Below, in pieces: positions 45,627 to 54,795 of a DNA stretch of 64,000 nucleotides (positions are counted from its first letter, which is position 1; every line of letters starts with the position of its first letter). Under the pieces are notes generated by a model. That model worked only from the letters and a program-made list of their open reading frames with translations, searched no databases and was not told the DNA's origin. Source of the DNA: Bacteroidetes bacterium SW_9_63_38 (lineage in GTDB: Bacteria > Bacteroidota > Rhodothermia > Rhodothermales > Salinibacteraceae); assembly GCA_003022435.1 (NCBI GenBank), contig PXUA01000004.1, positions 16,697-80,696 on the forward strand, in the 5' to 3' direction. Both the position numbers and the translations under genes were made by a program.

Positions 45627-46537
45627 ATGACGCCTCCCGTCCCAAGTGCCTCCGTCCCCTGCGTCACGGCCGACCAGACGCGCGAAGTCGACCGGATTGC
45701 CACGGACGAGTACGGGTTGCACCTACTGCAGATGATGGAAAACGCGGGCCGACACCTCGCCGATCTGGCCCGGGCCCAGTTTCTGGTGGGCGACGTGCGG
45801 GGCCGCTCCGTGCTCGCGGTGTGCGGCAACGGGGGAAATGGAGGCGGGGGCCTCGCGGCGGCCCGGCGCCTGCACAACTGGGGGGCGGACGTGTGGGTGT
45901 GCACGTTGACGGCGCCGGAGGACTACACCGGCGTGCCCGTCCAACAGGTGGCGCTCCTGCAACAGATGGAGATTCCCGTTGATCACATCGACTCGTCGGG
46001 TGACCTGCCGGACAGCGATCTGGTACTGGATGCCCTCGTCGGGTATGGACTGGAGGGCGGTCCCCGCCCGACCCCGGCCGATCGCATTCAGCAAGTCGCC
46101 CGGCACGAGGCCCCGACCTGAGCCTCGACGTGCCGTCCGGGTTCAACGCCACTACGGGCATGCCGAGCACACCCGCGGTGCACGCCGACGCCACCCTCAC
46201 GCTTGCGCTTCCGAAGTGCGGACTGGAGGCTCCCGTCGCCGCCTCGGCCGTCGGCGACTTGTATCTGGGGGACATCAGCATCCCGCCGTCGCCGTACGTG
46301 GACCCGCAGACGGAACGGATGCAATCCATTCTCCGGTCGGCCGGCCCATTTTCCCCGTCGAAGTTCGTCGACGACCCCTCGTCGTTCCGAGACTATTTCG
46401 GCCTGGTGAACCTCATGCAGCTGGACGGCACCGAGATTGTCGAGATCGGCGGCCAATCAGTCACAGACGGCTTCAAGGTGCGGAAGCATGCGCTGCTGCA
46501 GAAGGTGTATCGCCTCACCTACCTCGACTCGTATTAG
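45627..46537 (+). pseudogene. nnrE: NAD(P)H-hydrate epimerase (NnrE/YjeF_N), frameshifted, with C-terminal extension
   Basis: The YjeF_N epimerase repairs damaged NAD(P)H hydrates. Recognisable parts are EVDRIATDEYGLHLLQMMEN-AGRHLADLAR, SVLAVCGNGGNGGGGLAAAR-RLHNWGADV (nucleotide loop) and SDLVLDALVGYGLEG (catalytic Asp region). A base is lost near 46116, producing a TGA after HEAPT; the continuation in another frame is LSLDVPSGFNATTGMPSTPA and the K site ALPKCGLEAP. After the usual end (LGDISIPPSPY) about 75 extra residues follow (RMQSILRSAGPFSPSKFVDD ...), not the NnrD kinase domain normally fused in bacteria. I do not recognise this extension. Confidence 0.82.
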
Positions 46538-46679
46538 CCGCTCGCCCCCTCCTCCGTGCGTTTCAGACCAGACGGATACGCCCCCTCCCCGGCACGCCTC
46601 GACCCGCCTGCGCTGAACGAAGCAGCGTGAACGAAAAGAACGGGGCATCGGAAATAAAAAAACGCCGGCCGCATGAGCG

Positions 46680-46915
46680 GTCGTGCGGCAGTGGCAGTCG
46701 TTCTGGGCCGAGATGGACAGCCGAACAGCCTCGCGCTCGGCATCCGAGAGCACGCCGTCGTTAATGGCCGCATTGGCGTTCAAATAGACCTCGGCGACGG
46801 CCGGGGTTTCGTCCGTCGCCTCCCCGATGAAATTGGGAACGAAACCGTACTTCTCTGTTGCCTTGTCGCGAACCTGTTCGGCGTGATCCGTGTCGGTCGC
46901 AGCAGCGGGAGCCAT
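46680..46915 (-). pseudogene. AhpD-like carboxymuconolactone decarboxylase-family remnant
   Basis: About 70 N-terminal residues of an AhpD-like protein: DKATEKYGFVPNFIGEATDE-TPAVAEVYLNANAAINDGVL and REAVRLSISAQNDCHCRTTAH. Family members have CHYCTTAH at this spot; here the second cysteine is displaced (CHCR), destroying the CxxC pair. The homology stops at AHA, followed by a GC stem and seven T on the minus strand, as if the 3' half had been deleted up to another gene's terminator. The ATG is at 46913-46915. It lies downstream of the TetR gene on the same strand. Confidence 0.72.
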
Positions 46916-47023
46916 GAGACGTATGCAAAGTGGGTGTGTAGGGAGTGAGCGGGTCGTCTCAGAGAAGACACTACTCTCCGATGCCTCCTCTTTATTGCAC
47001 AACCTCCGTACAGGAACGGCGGT

Positions 47024-47623
47024 CTACGTTACAACCGAGTCGATGAGAACGTGCACGCGCCGGGTGTAGGTATCTACATCCCGGTCCGGCGCCGTCAACA
47101 TCGCCCCTTGAAGAACAGAGATCGTGAGCTCGGCCACGTCTCGGGCGGTCGCCGCTCCCTCCAGCCCGCCCCCATCGGTCGTGTCCGCAGCAATGACCTC
47201 CGTGAGCCAGTCTTCCTGGTCGCGAAAGAACTGTTGCACCTCGTGCTGCACCGCATCGGGGAGCGTGGACGCATCGGCGGCCAGGATGCCCGACAGACAG
47301 CGCCCCCCTTCCTCCAGCATCTCTGCGTAGAGCTCTGCGTATCGAGTGAGGCGATCCCGCAGATCGACCGTGTCGTCGCAGATGACCGCTCGCTTCTCGG
47401 CACTGCTGCGCCGGTACCGCGCAACGAGGGCCTGACCGAGGTCGCCCCTCGAGGGAAAATGGTAGTGGATGGCGGCGGTCGTCAGATCCAGGTCGTCGGC
47501 GAGGTCGCCGTAGCTGACGGCATTGTAGCCGCACCGCTGGATGCGCTCCTGGGCACAGTCCAGAATGCGCTCGGCGGTCGACGAGCGATCCGACGAGGAC
47601 TGTACGTTCTCAGAGGAGGTCAT
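47024..47623 (-). CDS. TetR-family transcriptional regulator
   Basis: 199-aa repressor. The N-terminal helix-turn-helix is RILDCAQERIQRCGYNAVSY-GDLADDLDLTTAAIHYHFPSRGDLGQALVARY, the TetR fold's most conserved region. The C-terminal ligand domain (CLSGILAADASTLPDAVQHE-VQQFF) belongs to the TetR_C type common in regulators of oxidoreductases. It lies 67 bp downstream of the flavodoxin-fold reductase gene on the same strand and upstream of the AhpD-like remnant, so it probably controls this small redox cluster. ATG at 47621-47623. Confidence 0.9.
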   Translation of the reverse strand: MTSSENVQSSSDRSSTAERILDCAQERIQRCGYNAVSYGDLADDLDLTTAAIHYHFPSRGDLGQALVARYRRSSAEKRAVICDDTVDLRDRLTRYAELYAEMLEEGGRCLSGILAADASTLPDAVQHEVQQFFRDQEDWLTEVIAADTTDGGGLEGAATARDVAELTISVLQGAMLTAPDRDVDTYTRRVHVLIDSVVT

Positions 47624-47690
47624 GGCGTGCCGGGACAATCAGGAATGGGAGGCACACCTATGGGTGCCCGCAGGCACGGTTTCGCTCCGA

Positions 47691-48449
47691 TTACCGATGC
47701 TCCGGATTCGGGTGGTCGAACCGGCAGCCCGCCTCCCACTTCGAGCGCTGATTGCCGTGGGCGGGGACTCCGCCGGCCTCGTGCAGCTGATAGGCCGTGT
47801 GCATCAGGTTCCACGTCATAAACGTGGTGTTGCGCTGCGTGAAGTCGTTGTCGAGGCCGGCACGGGAGCCATCCTCCCGCTCGTCGCCGTAGCTGAGCCC
47901 AGGCCCGGCCTCCCCGATCCACCCCGCATCGGCCTGCGGGGGAATCGTGTAGCCGAGATGCTGCAGCGCGTAGAGGATCCCCATCGAGCAGTGCTTGATG
48001 CCGTCCTCGTTGCCGGTGATCAGGCAGCCGCCGGCGCGCCCGTAGTAGGCATACTGCCCCTCGTCGTTCAGGTCGGCCGAGTTGGCGTAGAGCCGCTCGA
48101 TGACCTGCTGGCACACCGACGACTTCTTCCCGAGCCAGATGGGCGACCCCATCACCAAAATGTTGGCGTCCATCACCTTCTGGTAGAGCTCCGGCCAGTC
48201 GTCGTGGTCGAACCCGTGCTCGGTCATGTCGCCGTACACGCCCGGCGCGAGGTCGTAGTCGACGGGCCGCAGGACCTCCACGTCCACATCGTTCTCTTCC
48301 ATGATCGCCGCGGAGACGTCAATGAGGGTCCGCGTGTGCGACTCCTGTGGGGACGGCTTGAGCGTGCAGTTCAGGAAGAGCGCGCTGAGGGCGCTGTAGT
48401 CGTACGGGTTGTCGTCGCAGAGGGCCTGCTGTTGGTCGGTCAGGGGCAT
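47691..48449 (-). CDS. Flavodoxin-fold NAD(P)H-dependent oxidoreductase
   Basis: 252-aa protein of the FMN-dependent reductase/WrbA-like group: LSALFLNCTLKPSPQESHTR-TLIDV (phosphate-binding loop for FMN), ANILVMGSPIWLGKKSSVCQ-QVIERL (the second FMN contact) and YYGRAGGCLITGNEDGIKHC-SMGILYALQHLGYTIPP. Such enzymes reduce quinones or other electrophiles with NAD(P)H. A 15-residue N-terminal extension and a His/Arg-rich tail are additions. Followed by the TetR gene, likely its regulator. Confidence 0.88.
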   Translation of the reverse strand: MPLTDQQQALCDDNPYDYSALSALFLNCTLKPSPQESHTRTLIDVSAAIMEENDVDVEVLRPVDYDLAPGVYGDMTEHGFDHDDWPELYQKVMDANILVMGSPIWLGKKSSVCQQVIERLYANSADLNDEGQYAYYGRAGGCLITGNEDGIKHCSMGILYALQHLGYTIPPQADAGWIGEAGPGLSYGDEREDGSRAGLDNDFTQRNTTFMTWNLMHTAYQLHEAGGVPAHGNQRSKWEAGCRFDHPNPEHR

Positions 48450-48509
48450 ATCGTATTCGATTTATCAGAGAGGAATCGGTCAGAGGTCGAAGAGTCCGAC
48501 GGGCCGCCC

Positions 48510-48635
48510 GTGCTTCTGAACCATATCACTGAGCAGACGCCGGAGACGCGCGTCGTCGACGTGTACATGTACCGGGACGGCCGGCAGATGAGCGTGTCCG
48601 CAGACGTCGAGAAGCCGCGCCCGGACAAGACGTAG
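48510..48635 (+). pseudogene. Possible C-terminal gene fragment
   Basis: The reading PVLLNHITEQTPETRVVDVY-MYRDGRQMSVSADVEKPRPD ends at a proper stop and has protein-like composition but no start or upstream partner. It may be the tail of a deleted gene. Nothing else in 48450-48897 can be supported apart from an AT-richer patch near 48720-48860 that may hold the promoter of the next gene. Confidence 0.3.
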
Positions 48636-48897
48636 TCCATTGACGCCACAGCGGACGGCACGAGGCGAGGCCCCCGATGCGCGCAGCGGCCCAACAGGCC
48701 GAAGCGGTAACTTCTTCCGGTGAAAGTTCCGAGTAGATGGGTAAAACAGAAACGTAAAGCGCTTCCAGTAAGGGACCGAAACGGAATATAAGCGTCCTCT
48801 GTGGTGATATCCTGCTTCCGGAATGGACTTTGTAGTTCAATAAGGAGTGAGAATGATTGTTACCGTTGCTCCCTACTGAAAGCACTTTCCAGCCGCC

Positions 48898-49083
48898 ATG
48901 ACCCCGTCGCTGTCCCTCCTTCTGTTTGTCGCGCTCTTCTGGACGCTTCCGGCCACGACCGCCGTCTTGGCCTACCGCCGCCACGACGACTCGATGGAGA
49001 AGCTGATGGATTCCGTCCGCCGTTCGGTGGCTCCGGTCCTTTCGGCCCCGCAGCCGGAGGAGGCAAAGGCGCTGGACGCATAG
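48898..49083 (+). CDS. Small single-pass membrane protein
   Basis: 61 aa: hydrophobic N-terminus (LSLLLFVALFWTLPATTAVL), then a charged helix (YRRHDDSMEKLMDSVRRSV) and an acidic Ala-rich end. The ATG is preceded by an AT-rich leader. The layout resembles small accessory membrane proteins; family unknown. It converges with the CorA remnant. Confidence 0.55.
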   Translation: MTPSLSLLLFVALFWTLPATTAVLAYRRHDDSMEKLMDSVRRSVAPVLSAPQPEEAKALDA

Positions 49084-49358
49084 GGTCGGGTCTGCTCTTC
49101 CACAACGGGGCCGCGGCCATGTCTCCCCGCTCGGGGAGTCACGCATGGATCGGGGCCCCGTTCGGACGAGTCCTGCCCCCCAATATGCGTCTCAGATCCA
49201 GTCCTGCCTCCGGAAATGGAGAAGGAGGAAAGCCGCAAGGAGAACCATCACGGCCATTACTGTCGGATAGCCGTACCAGATCGTAAGCTCCGGCATGTAC
49301 TCGAAGTTCATGCCGTAGACGCCCGCGATGAGTGTGAGCGGGATGGAAATCGTCCCTG

Positions 49359-49508
49359 CCGATCCGTGAGAAAGTACGTAAACCATTTTCCGCCGTAGCT
49401 TGGGAATCCCAGATTGCTGGAGATTCCAAATCCTGGGAATCCTAGATTCCCGGGACCGTGTACAGCCGCAAGCAAAGAGCGGTCACTAAGAACTTATTCA
49501 CGTATCGG
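49359..49508. mobile_element. TA-type MITE, copy D (150 bp), inside corA
   Basis: Ends CCGATCCGTG (49359) and CACGTATCGG (49508); TA follows on the right (49509-49510) but TG precedes on the left. It contains two imperfect palindromes, GGGAATCCCAGATT at about 49402 and the perfect GGGAATCCTAGATTCCC (49435-49451). The two corA halves it separates are not contiguous in the gene, so its arrival was accompanied or followed by a deletion. Confidence 0.78.
49435..49451. repeat. 17-bp variable-arm palindrome
   Basis: GGGAATC-CTA-GATTCCC in MITE copy D; same arms as the 59713 and 59997 units in the IS630 remnant but a different centre. Confidence 0.6.
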
Positions 49509-50020
49509 TATGACCGTGAGGACCTTCCAGATCTTCCAGGATCACAAAGTAGTAGTCCGCGATCACGTCGAGCAGGGCATACGTGAGATAGTCCGTTCCC
49601 GCCGTGCAGATGCGCCCCCCTTCCGTAGCCGCTCCCGCACCGGTTCAAACACGTCGCCCGGCTTTTCCTGAAACGAGGTCAAGTAATTCCTGCCGAGCAC
49701 GAAGCTCACCTGCTCGGCCCGCAGGTGATGGTCCTCGCCGTCGTGGTATAGCATCTCCGACACCAGATACACGTGGTCGTCGTACATCTCCGGCCTCGGC
49801 CGCTGGCCCGTGTGGGCGATGTCCTTCTGGACGAGCGGATGCAGCCCGAAGTGCTCCCCGATTCTCCGGACAATGGACTCGTCGTGCACGCCGGTCACGT
49901 TGATCCAGGTCGAGGTCGGCGAGTCGCGGTGGGGAAGGACGTGCACGTCGCGTGCACGCCCGGCAGCCCCGGAGAGCAGATCAGAAGGAAGCATCAGGCA
50001 GTACCGAACGATCGCAGTGG

Positions 50021-50737
50021 ATGAAACGCCCTTCTTGGCGAGTTGCGAGCGTTCTCGTCTTCTGCATCGCCGTTCTGAGCGGCGGCCTCGTTCCGTCTGC
50101 CTCCGCCCAATCCCCGGTGACCGTCCCCGAAACTCGCCAATACACCCAATCCCTCGACCACAACCTCTGGGAGCAGGCCTGGCTCCGCCATCTGGAGGAG
50201 GAGATCGGATCCAACGGCTCCATCGACTGGGCCTACGACGACAGACAGGCCCTCGGCACGCTCACCGATGAGTATCAGCAGGTCATCGAGGCCGACGGCG
50301 GTGATCCGTCGGTCCTGGACACTGTCTCCGTACCCGTTGACCCCAGCTACGACACTGCCCTCGCGGCCGTTCTCGAACACGAGGCCGAGATGGACCTGGC
50401 CGCCCGCCGCTTTCACGCGGCGCACGATGCGCTCGACCGCGCCCTCCGCACCGACTGGACGACACCCCGCACGGTTCTCTTCAAGGCCATCGCCGTCCGC
50501 AACACCACTACGGCGTCTTCCGGGCGAAAAGAAGCCCCCGAGCCGCGCATTGAGGCCGAGCGCGCGCTCTGGCGCATCCGCCAGAACCGCCCCGCTGCAG
50601 CCCGCCGTCACCTTGCTCGCTGTCGGCAGCAGATCGAGGAACTCCGCTCTGCGACGCCGTCGGAGCAATCTCTGTCCGCGGTGCACGACAGCCTCTACAC
50701 CTGGGCCGCCACCCTGGAGGCGCGACTTCGGGAGTAG
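50021..50737 (+). CDS. Exported helical protein of unknown function
   Basis: 238-aa protein with a signal peptide (VASVLVFCIAVLSGGLVPSA-SA). The mature part is helical and TPR-like: LEHEAEMDLAARRFHAAHDA-LDRAL, then RIEAERALWRIRQNRPAAAR-RHLARCRQQIEEL, then LYTWAATLEARLRE. It may be a periplasmic scaffold; no enzyme motif. The ATG at 50021 directly precedes the signal. Confidence 0.7.
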   Translation: MKRPSWRVASVLVFCIAVLSGGLVPSASAQSPVTVPETRQYTQSLDHNLWEQAWLRHLEEEIGSNGSIDWAYDDRQALGTLTDEYQQVIEADGGDPSVLDTVSVPVDPSYDTALAAVLEHEAEMDLAARRFHAAHDALDRALRTDWTTPRTVLFKAIAVRNTTTASSGRKEAPEPRIEAERALWRIRQNRPAAARRHLARCRQQIEELRSATPSEQSLSAVHDSLYTWAATLEARLRE

Positions 50738-51100
50738 TGGCACAGCAATCTTTTCGTGGCGAGTAGAGCGCTGGTCGAAGAATTGCGTGCCCGAAGTCAA
50801 CGTTTGCCGACAGGCACCGGGTCTCCCTTCCTGCCCGGGCAGCACAGAAGGTGTACCAGTGCCCCAGCGCCTCGAAGGCATCGCCAACCGACGTTTGGCG
50901 CACGGAGGTATGGAGAAATGGATGATTCCGTCGTCCCAACCGGCGCATCCTTACGGAATCGGTCATTTCCGGCCCCGAAAACGTGCCCCGAACGAGGAAC
51001 GATCGCACGATTGGGGAGCCTCCATCCACCCCGGCGGGATTCCCTCTCCGGACTTCTGGCTGTGGAGGGTATTGTCCCTCTCCACCTCTCCTCCCCATTT
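50738..51100. other. Intergenic stretch without recognisable gene
   Basis: 363 bp between an exported-protein gene and a broken lipoprotein gene. Open frames cross it in several phases but none is protein-like, and no repeat or strong hairpin is visible. Confidence 0.4.
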
Positions 51101-52328
51101 CGATACGCAATTGTTCAACCTTTTCCCCGAGGGATTTTTCTCTCCCTCCTCCTCGCCGTGTTCGGCCTCGTCCTCGTCGGCTGCGACTCCGGCGGCGGCA
51201 GTTCCGGTGGCGGAGGGGGCGGCGGTGATCTGACCTCTACGGATGCCCGAACGCAGCTCCAGAATACCGACACGGACTTTGCTGCCGACGTGAATGCCCT
51301 GCGGCGGTGAATTTGCCCTCACGATGCAGGGCCTGTTCTTCGGAACCAGCGGGTCCACAACGGCCAGCGCCAAAAACTCACAGCCGCTGGGCTTCACCCT
51401 GATCGACGCTCTCGACAGCGAGAGAGTCTTGTGGATTGATAGTCGACAGCTGAATTACAACGAGGGAGCGTATACCTGGGATGGTTCCAGCTGGGGATCT
51501 GCAAGCTCGACCAGTGTGCTCGTGAAGCTCACGGTTCCTGCCTCAACAAGCAGCAACCTGACTAGTGATCTTACATTTACACTGTCGGATTACGGCGACA
51601 CATCGGTTGAGGTCAATTCACAGAGCACTTTTCTCCCCAAAACGGTAACAGCCTCTTTGAAAAAGGGAGACAGTGAGATTTTCTCCGTCGACCTGTCGAA
51701 GACCAACTTTTACACCGCAACGGCCGGGCCGTCAGGAAAAGAATCACAGGTGCCGCAACGCTTTTTGCTGAAAGCCCTGACTACCCCTCAGTTTCACACC
51801 TTCGACTACGAGAGCACCTCGAAGAAGGACTTTAGCTTCGACTTTACCCTCAAGAAGGATAACGGGAACGGGGACTTGGCCCTCGGCATCCTCATCAACG
51901 CGACGCTTACGAAGAACTTCGACAATATCTCGAGCACCGACACCGGTGCACTGGTCGACAAGCTCTCCGGCGATCTTGATCTGGGCCCCCGCCTGACACT
52001 CGATTACGAGTTTGACGTGGACGGCCTGAACGATCTCGGTGAGAGTCCTTCCGTGGACGACGTGAATAGCAACTTCGCAGTCACAGTGAAGGTTGACGGG
52101 GACAAAGCCGGGACGATCAAAGTTGCAAAAATCACCCAAGAGATAAACGGTCAGCAGTTTGAATCCCGCGAGCTGGTGGTTGAGTACAACGACGGGTCCA
52201 AGGAGGCAGTGAATGAGGCTTTCCCGAGCGCTTCCAGCACGCTGAGTGGATCGACCTCCACGTCCTTCAGCAAAGCAGCAGGCTCCATCCAGAGCATGGC
52301 GAAAAGCGCTCTGCTTTCAGTGTTCTAA
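51101..52328 (+). pseudogene. Surface lipoprotein, frameshifted after the signal region
   Basis: A lipoprotein signal (FLSLLLAVFGLVLVGCDSGG) followed by a Gly/Ser run and DARTQLQNTDTDFAADVNAL ends at a TGA near 51308. One base over, the protein continues for 335 residues (GEFALTMQGLFFGTSGSTTA-SAKN ... SMAKSALLSVF) as an acidic, beta-rich mature domain. No ATG precedes the signal in frame; an ATT at 51110 is the nearest unusual start. So both start and frame look damaged. The continuing part has regular codon use, suggesting recent loss. Confidence 0.75.
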
Positions 52329-52428
52329 CAATTTGGCGTGACGCGTCTAAGCCCAAGCTCTTCGTCAAGCGGGTTATTCAGCGGCAGCAACACCGCCGCA
52401 GTGATTGATAAGCGACGAGATTACTCGC

Positions 52429-53034
52429 ATGCACGCACTTTCAGCATGGTCTGAACTCTCGACGGGAGGACGAGTCTTCTGGCTCGTCCTCCCGTTTCTT
52501 TTTCTATTCTGCGCGGGCACTGCCCTCGGGCAGTCGTCCCCCGACGCCGACTCGACCGCGTGGCGTCCTTATCAGGTGGGCTTCTCGGCCGCAGATTTCG
52601 TTGCAGTTCTGAACGGTCCCGCCGCGCCGGAGCAGTATCAGATCTACGGCCGATACCGGCTGACGCGAGACTGGACGCTTCGCACAGCGGCCCGCTACCG
52701 ACAACTTTTCGCCGAGGACGACCGCCTGGAACTGGCGGTCCGGATCGGAGCGGACCGGGTGCTTCGCGACGGCAAGCGGCTCCAGCTCTACATCGGCCTC
52801 GATGCAATTGGCGGCTACGACCGATCCTTCGGCGAAGATCGAACGTATCGGATCGGCGGAGCGCCCCTATTCGGCATGCTCGTCTTCGTCACCGACTATC
52901 TCTCCTTCTCGGTCGAGCCGCGACTCGTGGGGCTCTACTCGTCCTTCGACAACCCCGCCCCGTCCCCGGATGCAGACGAATGGACCGTGGGGCTGAAGGG
53001 AAACAACCTCCTCATCGTCAGCCTCCACTTTTGA
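52429..53034 (+). CDS. Small outer-membrane beta-barrel protein
   Basis: 201-aa exported protein: signal region (VFWLVLPFLFLFCAGTALGQ), then eight or so short amphipathic strands (YQVGFSAADFVAVLNG, YQIYGRYRLTRDWTLRTAAR, LQLYIGLDAIGGYDRSFG, YLSFSVEPRLVGLYSSF) ending in WTVGLKGNNLLIVSLHF with C-terminal Phe, a hallmark of barrel proteins inserted by BamA. The ATG at 52429 was preferred over a TTG at 52405. Function unknown. Confidence 0.75.
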   Translation: MHALSAWSELSTGGRVFWLVLPFLFLFCAGTALGQSSPDADSTAWRPYQVGFSAADFVAVLNGPAAPEQYQIYGRYRLTRDWTLRTAARYRQLFAEDDRLELAVRIGADRVLRDGKRLQLYIGLDAIGGYDRSFGEDRTYRIGGAPLFGMLVFVTDYLSFSVEPRLVGLYSSFDNPAPSPDADEWTVGLKGNNLLIVSLHF

Positions 53035-53065
53035 TCTCGGTTCCGCTTGCGCAATCCGCGAATCG

Positions 53066-53275
53066 TCAGACGTACGACTCGTACGTCAGCCGCTCCACCA
53101 CGTTCACCAGCGAGTCGAGCATCGTCCGCACGGGCCCCTGCTCCACTGGCGTCACAACCTGGGAGGTCTGCAACCACAGCTGTCCCTTTGCCTCCTGCGG
53201 CGTGTACACAAGAAATGCCACAAGCACCAGACTGAATACACCAATTGAGCGACGGGCAGAACAAAACAGCTGCAT
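53066..53275 (-). CDS. Small exported protein
   Basis: 69 aa with a signal-like N-terminus (SIGVFSLVLVAFLVYTPQEA-KG) and a short acidic, beta-prone mature part (VTPVEQGPVRTMLDSLVNVV-ERL). It converges with the barrel gene. No family recognised. Confidence 0.5.
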   Translation of the reverse strand: MQLFCSARRSIGVFSLVLVAFLVYTPQEAKGQLWLQTSQVVTPVEQGPVRTMLDSLVNVVERLTYESYV

Positions 53276-53433
53276 AACTCGACCGGGATTGCAGTCTTTG
53301 GAAGAGTAAGCACGGATCCGATCTTATCTGAACCCGTCCTCCTTTGTGTCGACTGTCGAGCAGACTTTACCTTTCCCCGGCCAAGCGTCGCTCACCGATG
53401 AAAAACACCGGCTAGGACCCGTATCGGTACACA

Positions 53434-54408
53434 TCACACCCCGAACAGCGTGTCGAAGTACTGCTCGCCGCCGTCGCAGATGATGGTCACGACTCGCGCG
53501 TTGGGGTGTTCGTTGGAAATGTCGAGCGCCACCGACAGGGCCGCCCCCGCACTGGGGCCGATCAGCAGACCGTGCTCCTGCGCCGCCGCCCGTGCCTGCC
53601 GAAACGCCTCGTCGTCGGCGACGCTCCGCATCTCGTCAATGTAGTCGAACCACATCGTGGGTAGCTCTATGCCCTTGCCCAGTCCTTCCACCTCGGTATC
53701 GTACGGCCCAAGGTCGTCTCCGTGAAACGCCGTCGAAATGTTGGAGTGCTCGGCATCGACCCCGACGACCGTCACGTCCCGCCCGGCGGCCTCGGCCTCT
53801 TCCGTAATGCGTCGTCCCGATCCGCTCAGTAGCCCGCCCGTGCCCATCGCCGACACCAGATGCGTCATCTCATCGCCCGCCTGCGCCCAGATTTCCCGCC
53901 CTGTCCATTCGTAGTGGACCGTGGGATTGCCCTGGTTGTAGTATTGATTCACCAGGAATGCGCCCTCCGTCTCCTCCGCCACACGCTGAGCGGTCGCCCG
54001 GTAGTGCTCCGGATGGCCCGCGTCCACATCCGGACACGTATGCACGTCCGCCCCGAACGCCCGCATGTACCCGATCTTCGAGCGGCTTGTCGACTCCGGA
54101 CACGTAAGCATGCAGTCGACCCCGAGCCGGTTGGCCACCAGCGCCACGGCCCCCGCCGTGTTGCCGGAACTGGCCTCCACAACCGTGTCGTAATCCCCAT
54201 CGGCCAGCGTCTGGGTAAGGATCCCCATCGCAATCCGGTCTTTCATCGACCGCGTTGGATTTTCCGACTCCAGCTTGCACCGCACCCGCTCGCGTTCTGC
54301 TCCCGGATAGTCGATCATCGGCGTGTCGCCAATCAGACTCAGAATCGGATCGTCTGTGGGAAACGGACTCGCGACCGCGTCCGGGGCGGGGGCAGGCTCG
54401 GTCGACAT
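53434..54408 (-). CDS. PLP-dependent cysteine synthase family protein
   Basis: 324-aa fold-type II PLP enzyme. The Schiff-base lysine is K56 in NPTRSMKDRIA, the pyridine-phosphate loop is SSGNTAG (80-86), and the second glycine loop is SAMGTGGLLSGSGRRI. VEGLGKGIELPTMWFDYIDE and GLLIGPSAGAALSVAL match CysK/CysM rather than serine dehydratase. Expected reaction: O-acetylserine (or phosphoserine) plus sulfide to cysteine. The SxKDR stretch and the WTGREIWAQ region fit the CysM/Cys-K2 branch, so the donor is uncertain. A 20-residue acidic N-terminal extension is present; ATG at 54406-54408. Confidence 0.92.
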   Translation of the reverse strand: MSTEPAPAPDAVASPFPTDDPILSLIGDTPMIDYPGAERERVRCKLESENPTRSMKDRIAMGILTQTLADGDYDTVVEASSGNTAGAVALVANRLGVDCMLTCPESTSRSKIGYMRAFGADVHTCPDVDAGHPEHYRATAQRVAEETEGAFLVNQYYNQGNPTVHYEWTGREIWAQAGDEMTHLVSAMGTGGLLSGSGRRITEEAEAAGRDVTVVGVDAEHSNISTAFHGDDLGPYDTEVEGLGKGIELPTMWFDYIDEMRSVADDEAFRQARAAAQEHGLLIGPSAGAALSVALDISNEHPNARVVTIICDGGEQYFDTLFGV

Positions 54409-54795
54409 GATAGGGGTGAAAGGAACTAGAAGAGAGGGTTCGAAATTGCTATTGGGACCGCTCGGCGCCACAGGTGTTCGGCAACCTGACAAGACCGTGT
54501 AGCTTCATCGTCACGAGTTGGTCCCCGCCGCCTTCCCACCCGCCAGTTTTTCCCCAATCATTCGTTCATCGTCCCGCATCGCTGCCTGGCCTGCTGGGGG
54601 GCGACGCCGATCGACCCGTTTTCACGCGGGATTAGCGGCGCTACCCGCCGCTGCCCCCGATTCTGTGCTGGCCGGCCCGATCTTCTGCCTCCCCGGCGCA
54701 TTTGAATAAGGTCGTCGGAAACGGGTCCGCCCGGTCGCGGACCCGTGCGACGCCCTCTTCGCGGTCTGTGTGCTTTTTCTCCCCCGACACGCTCC
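54409..54795. other. Divergent intergenic region upstream of tig
   Basis: 387 bp between the divergent cysteine synthase and trigger factor genes; it should hold both promoters. GGGGGCAGCGGCGGGTAGCG-type GC runs near 54636-54660 and a possible stem at 54610-54640 are the only structure noticed. No gene supported. Confidence 0.4.

Larger units (their letters stand above)
49192..49994 (-). pseudogene. corA: CorA-type Mg2+/Co2+ channel, disrupted by frameshift, MITE and deletion
   Basis: The N-terminal soluble domain (TSTWINVTGVHDESIVRRIG-EHFGLHPLVQKDI, then QRPRPEMYDDHVYLVSEMLY) is intact to about residue 130. One G is missing near 49614 (six instead of seven), after which ICTAGTDYLTYALLDVIADY-YFVILEDLEG continues in another frame. 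MITE copy D (49359-49508) follows. The far side resumes directly in the first membrane helix (TISIPLTLIAGVYGMNFEYM) with the diagnostic GMN motif, and ends in LLLHFRRQDWI. The helical stalk between (roughly 100 codons) is gone. The protein cannot form a channel. Confidence 0.9.

Noticed and set aside
48526-49146. 206-aa minus-strand ORF
   Set aside because: Composition is Arg/Gly-rich and it overlaps a more plausible small membrane protein gene on the plus strand.
54518-54709. 63-aa ORF upstream of tig
   Set aside because: Ala/Pro-rich chance frame with no signal, helix pattern or ribosome-binding site; lies in a divergent promoter region.
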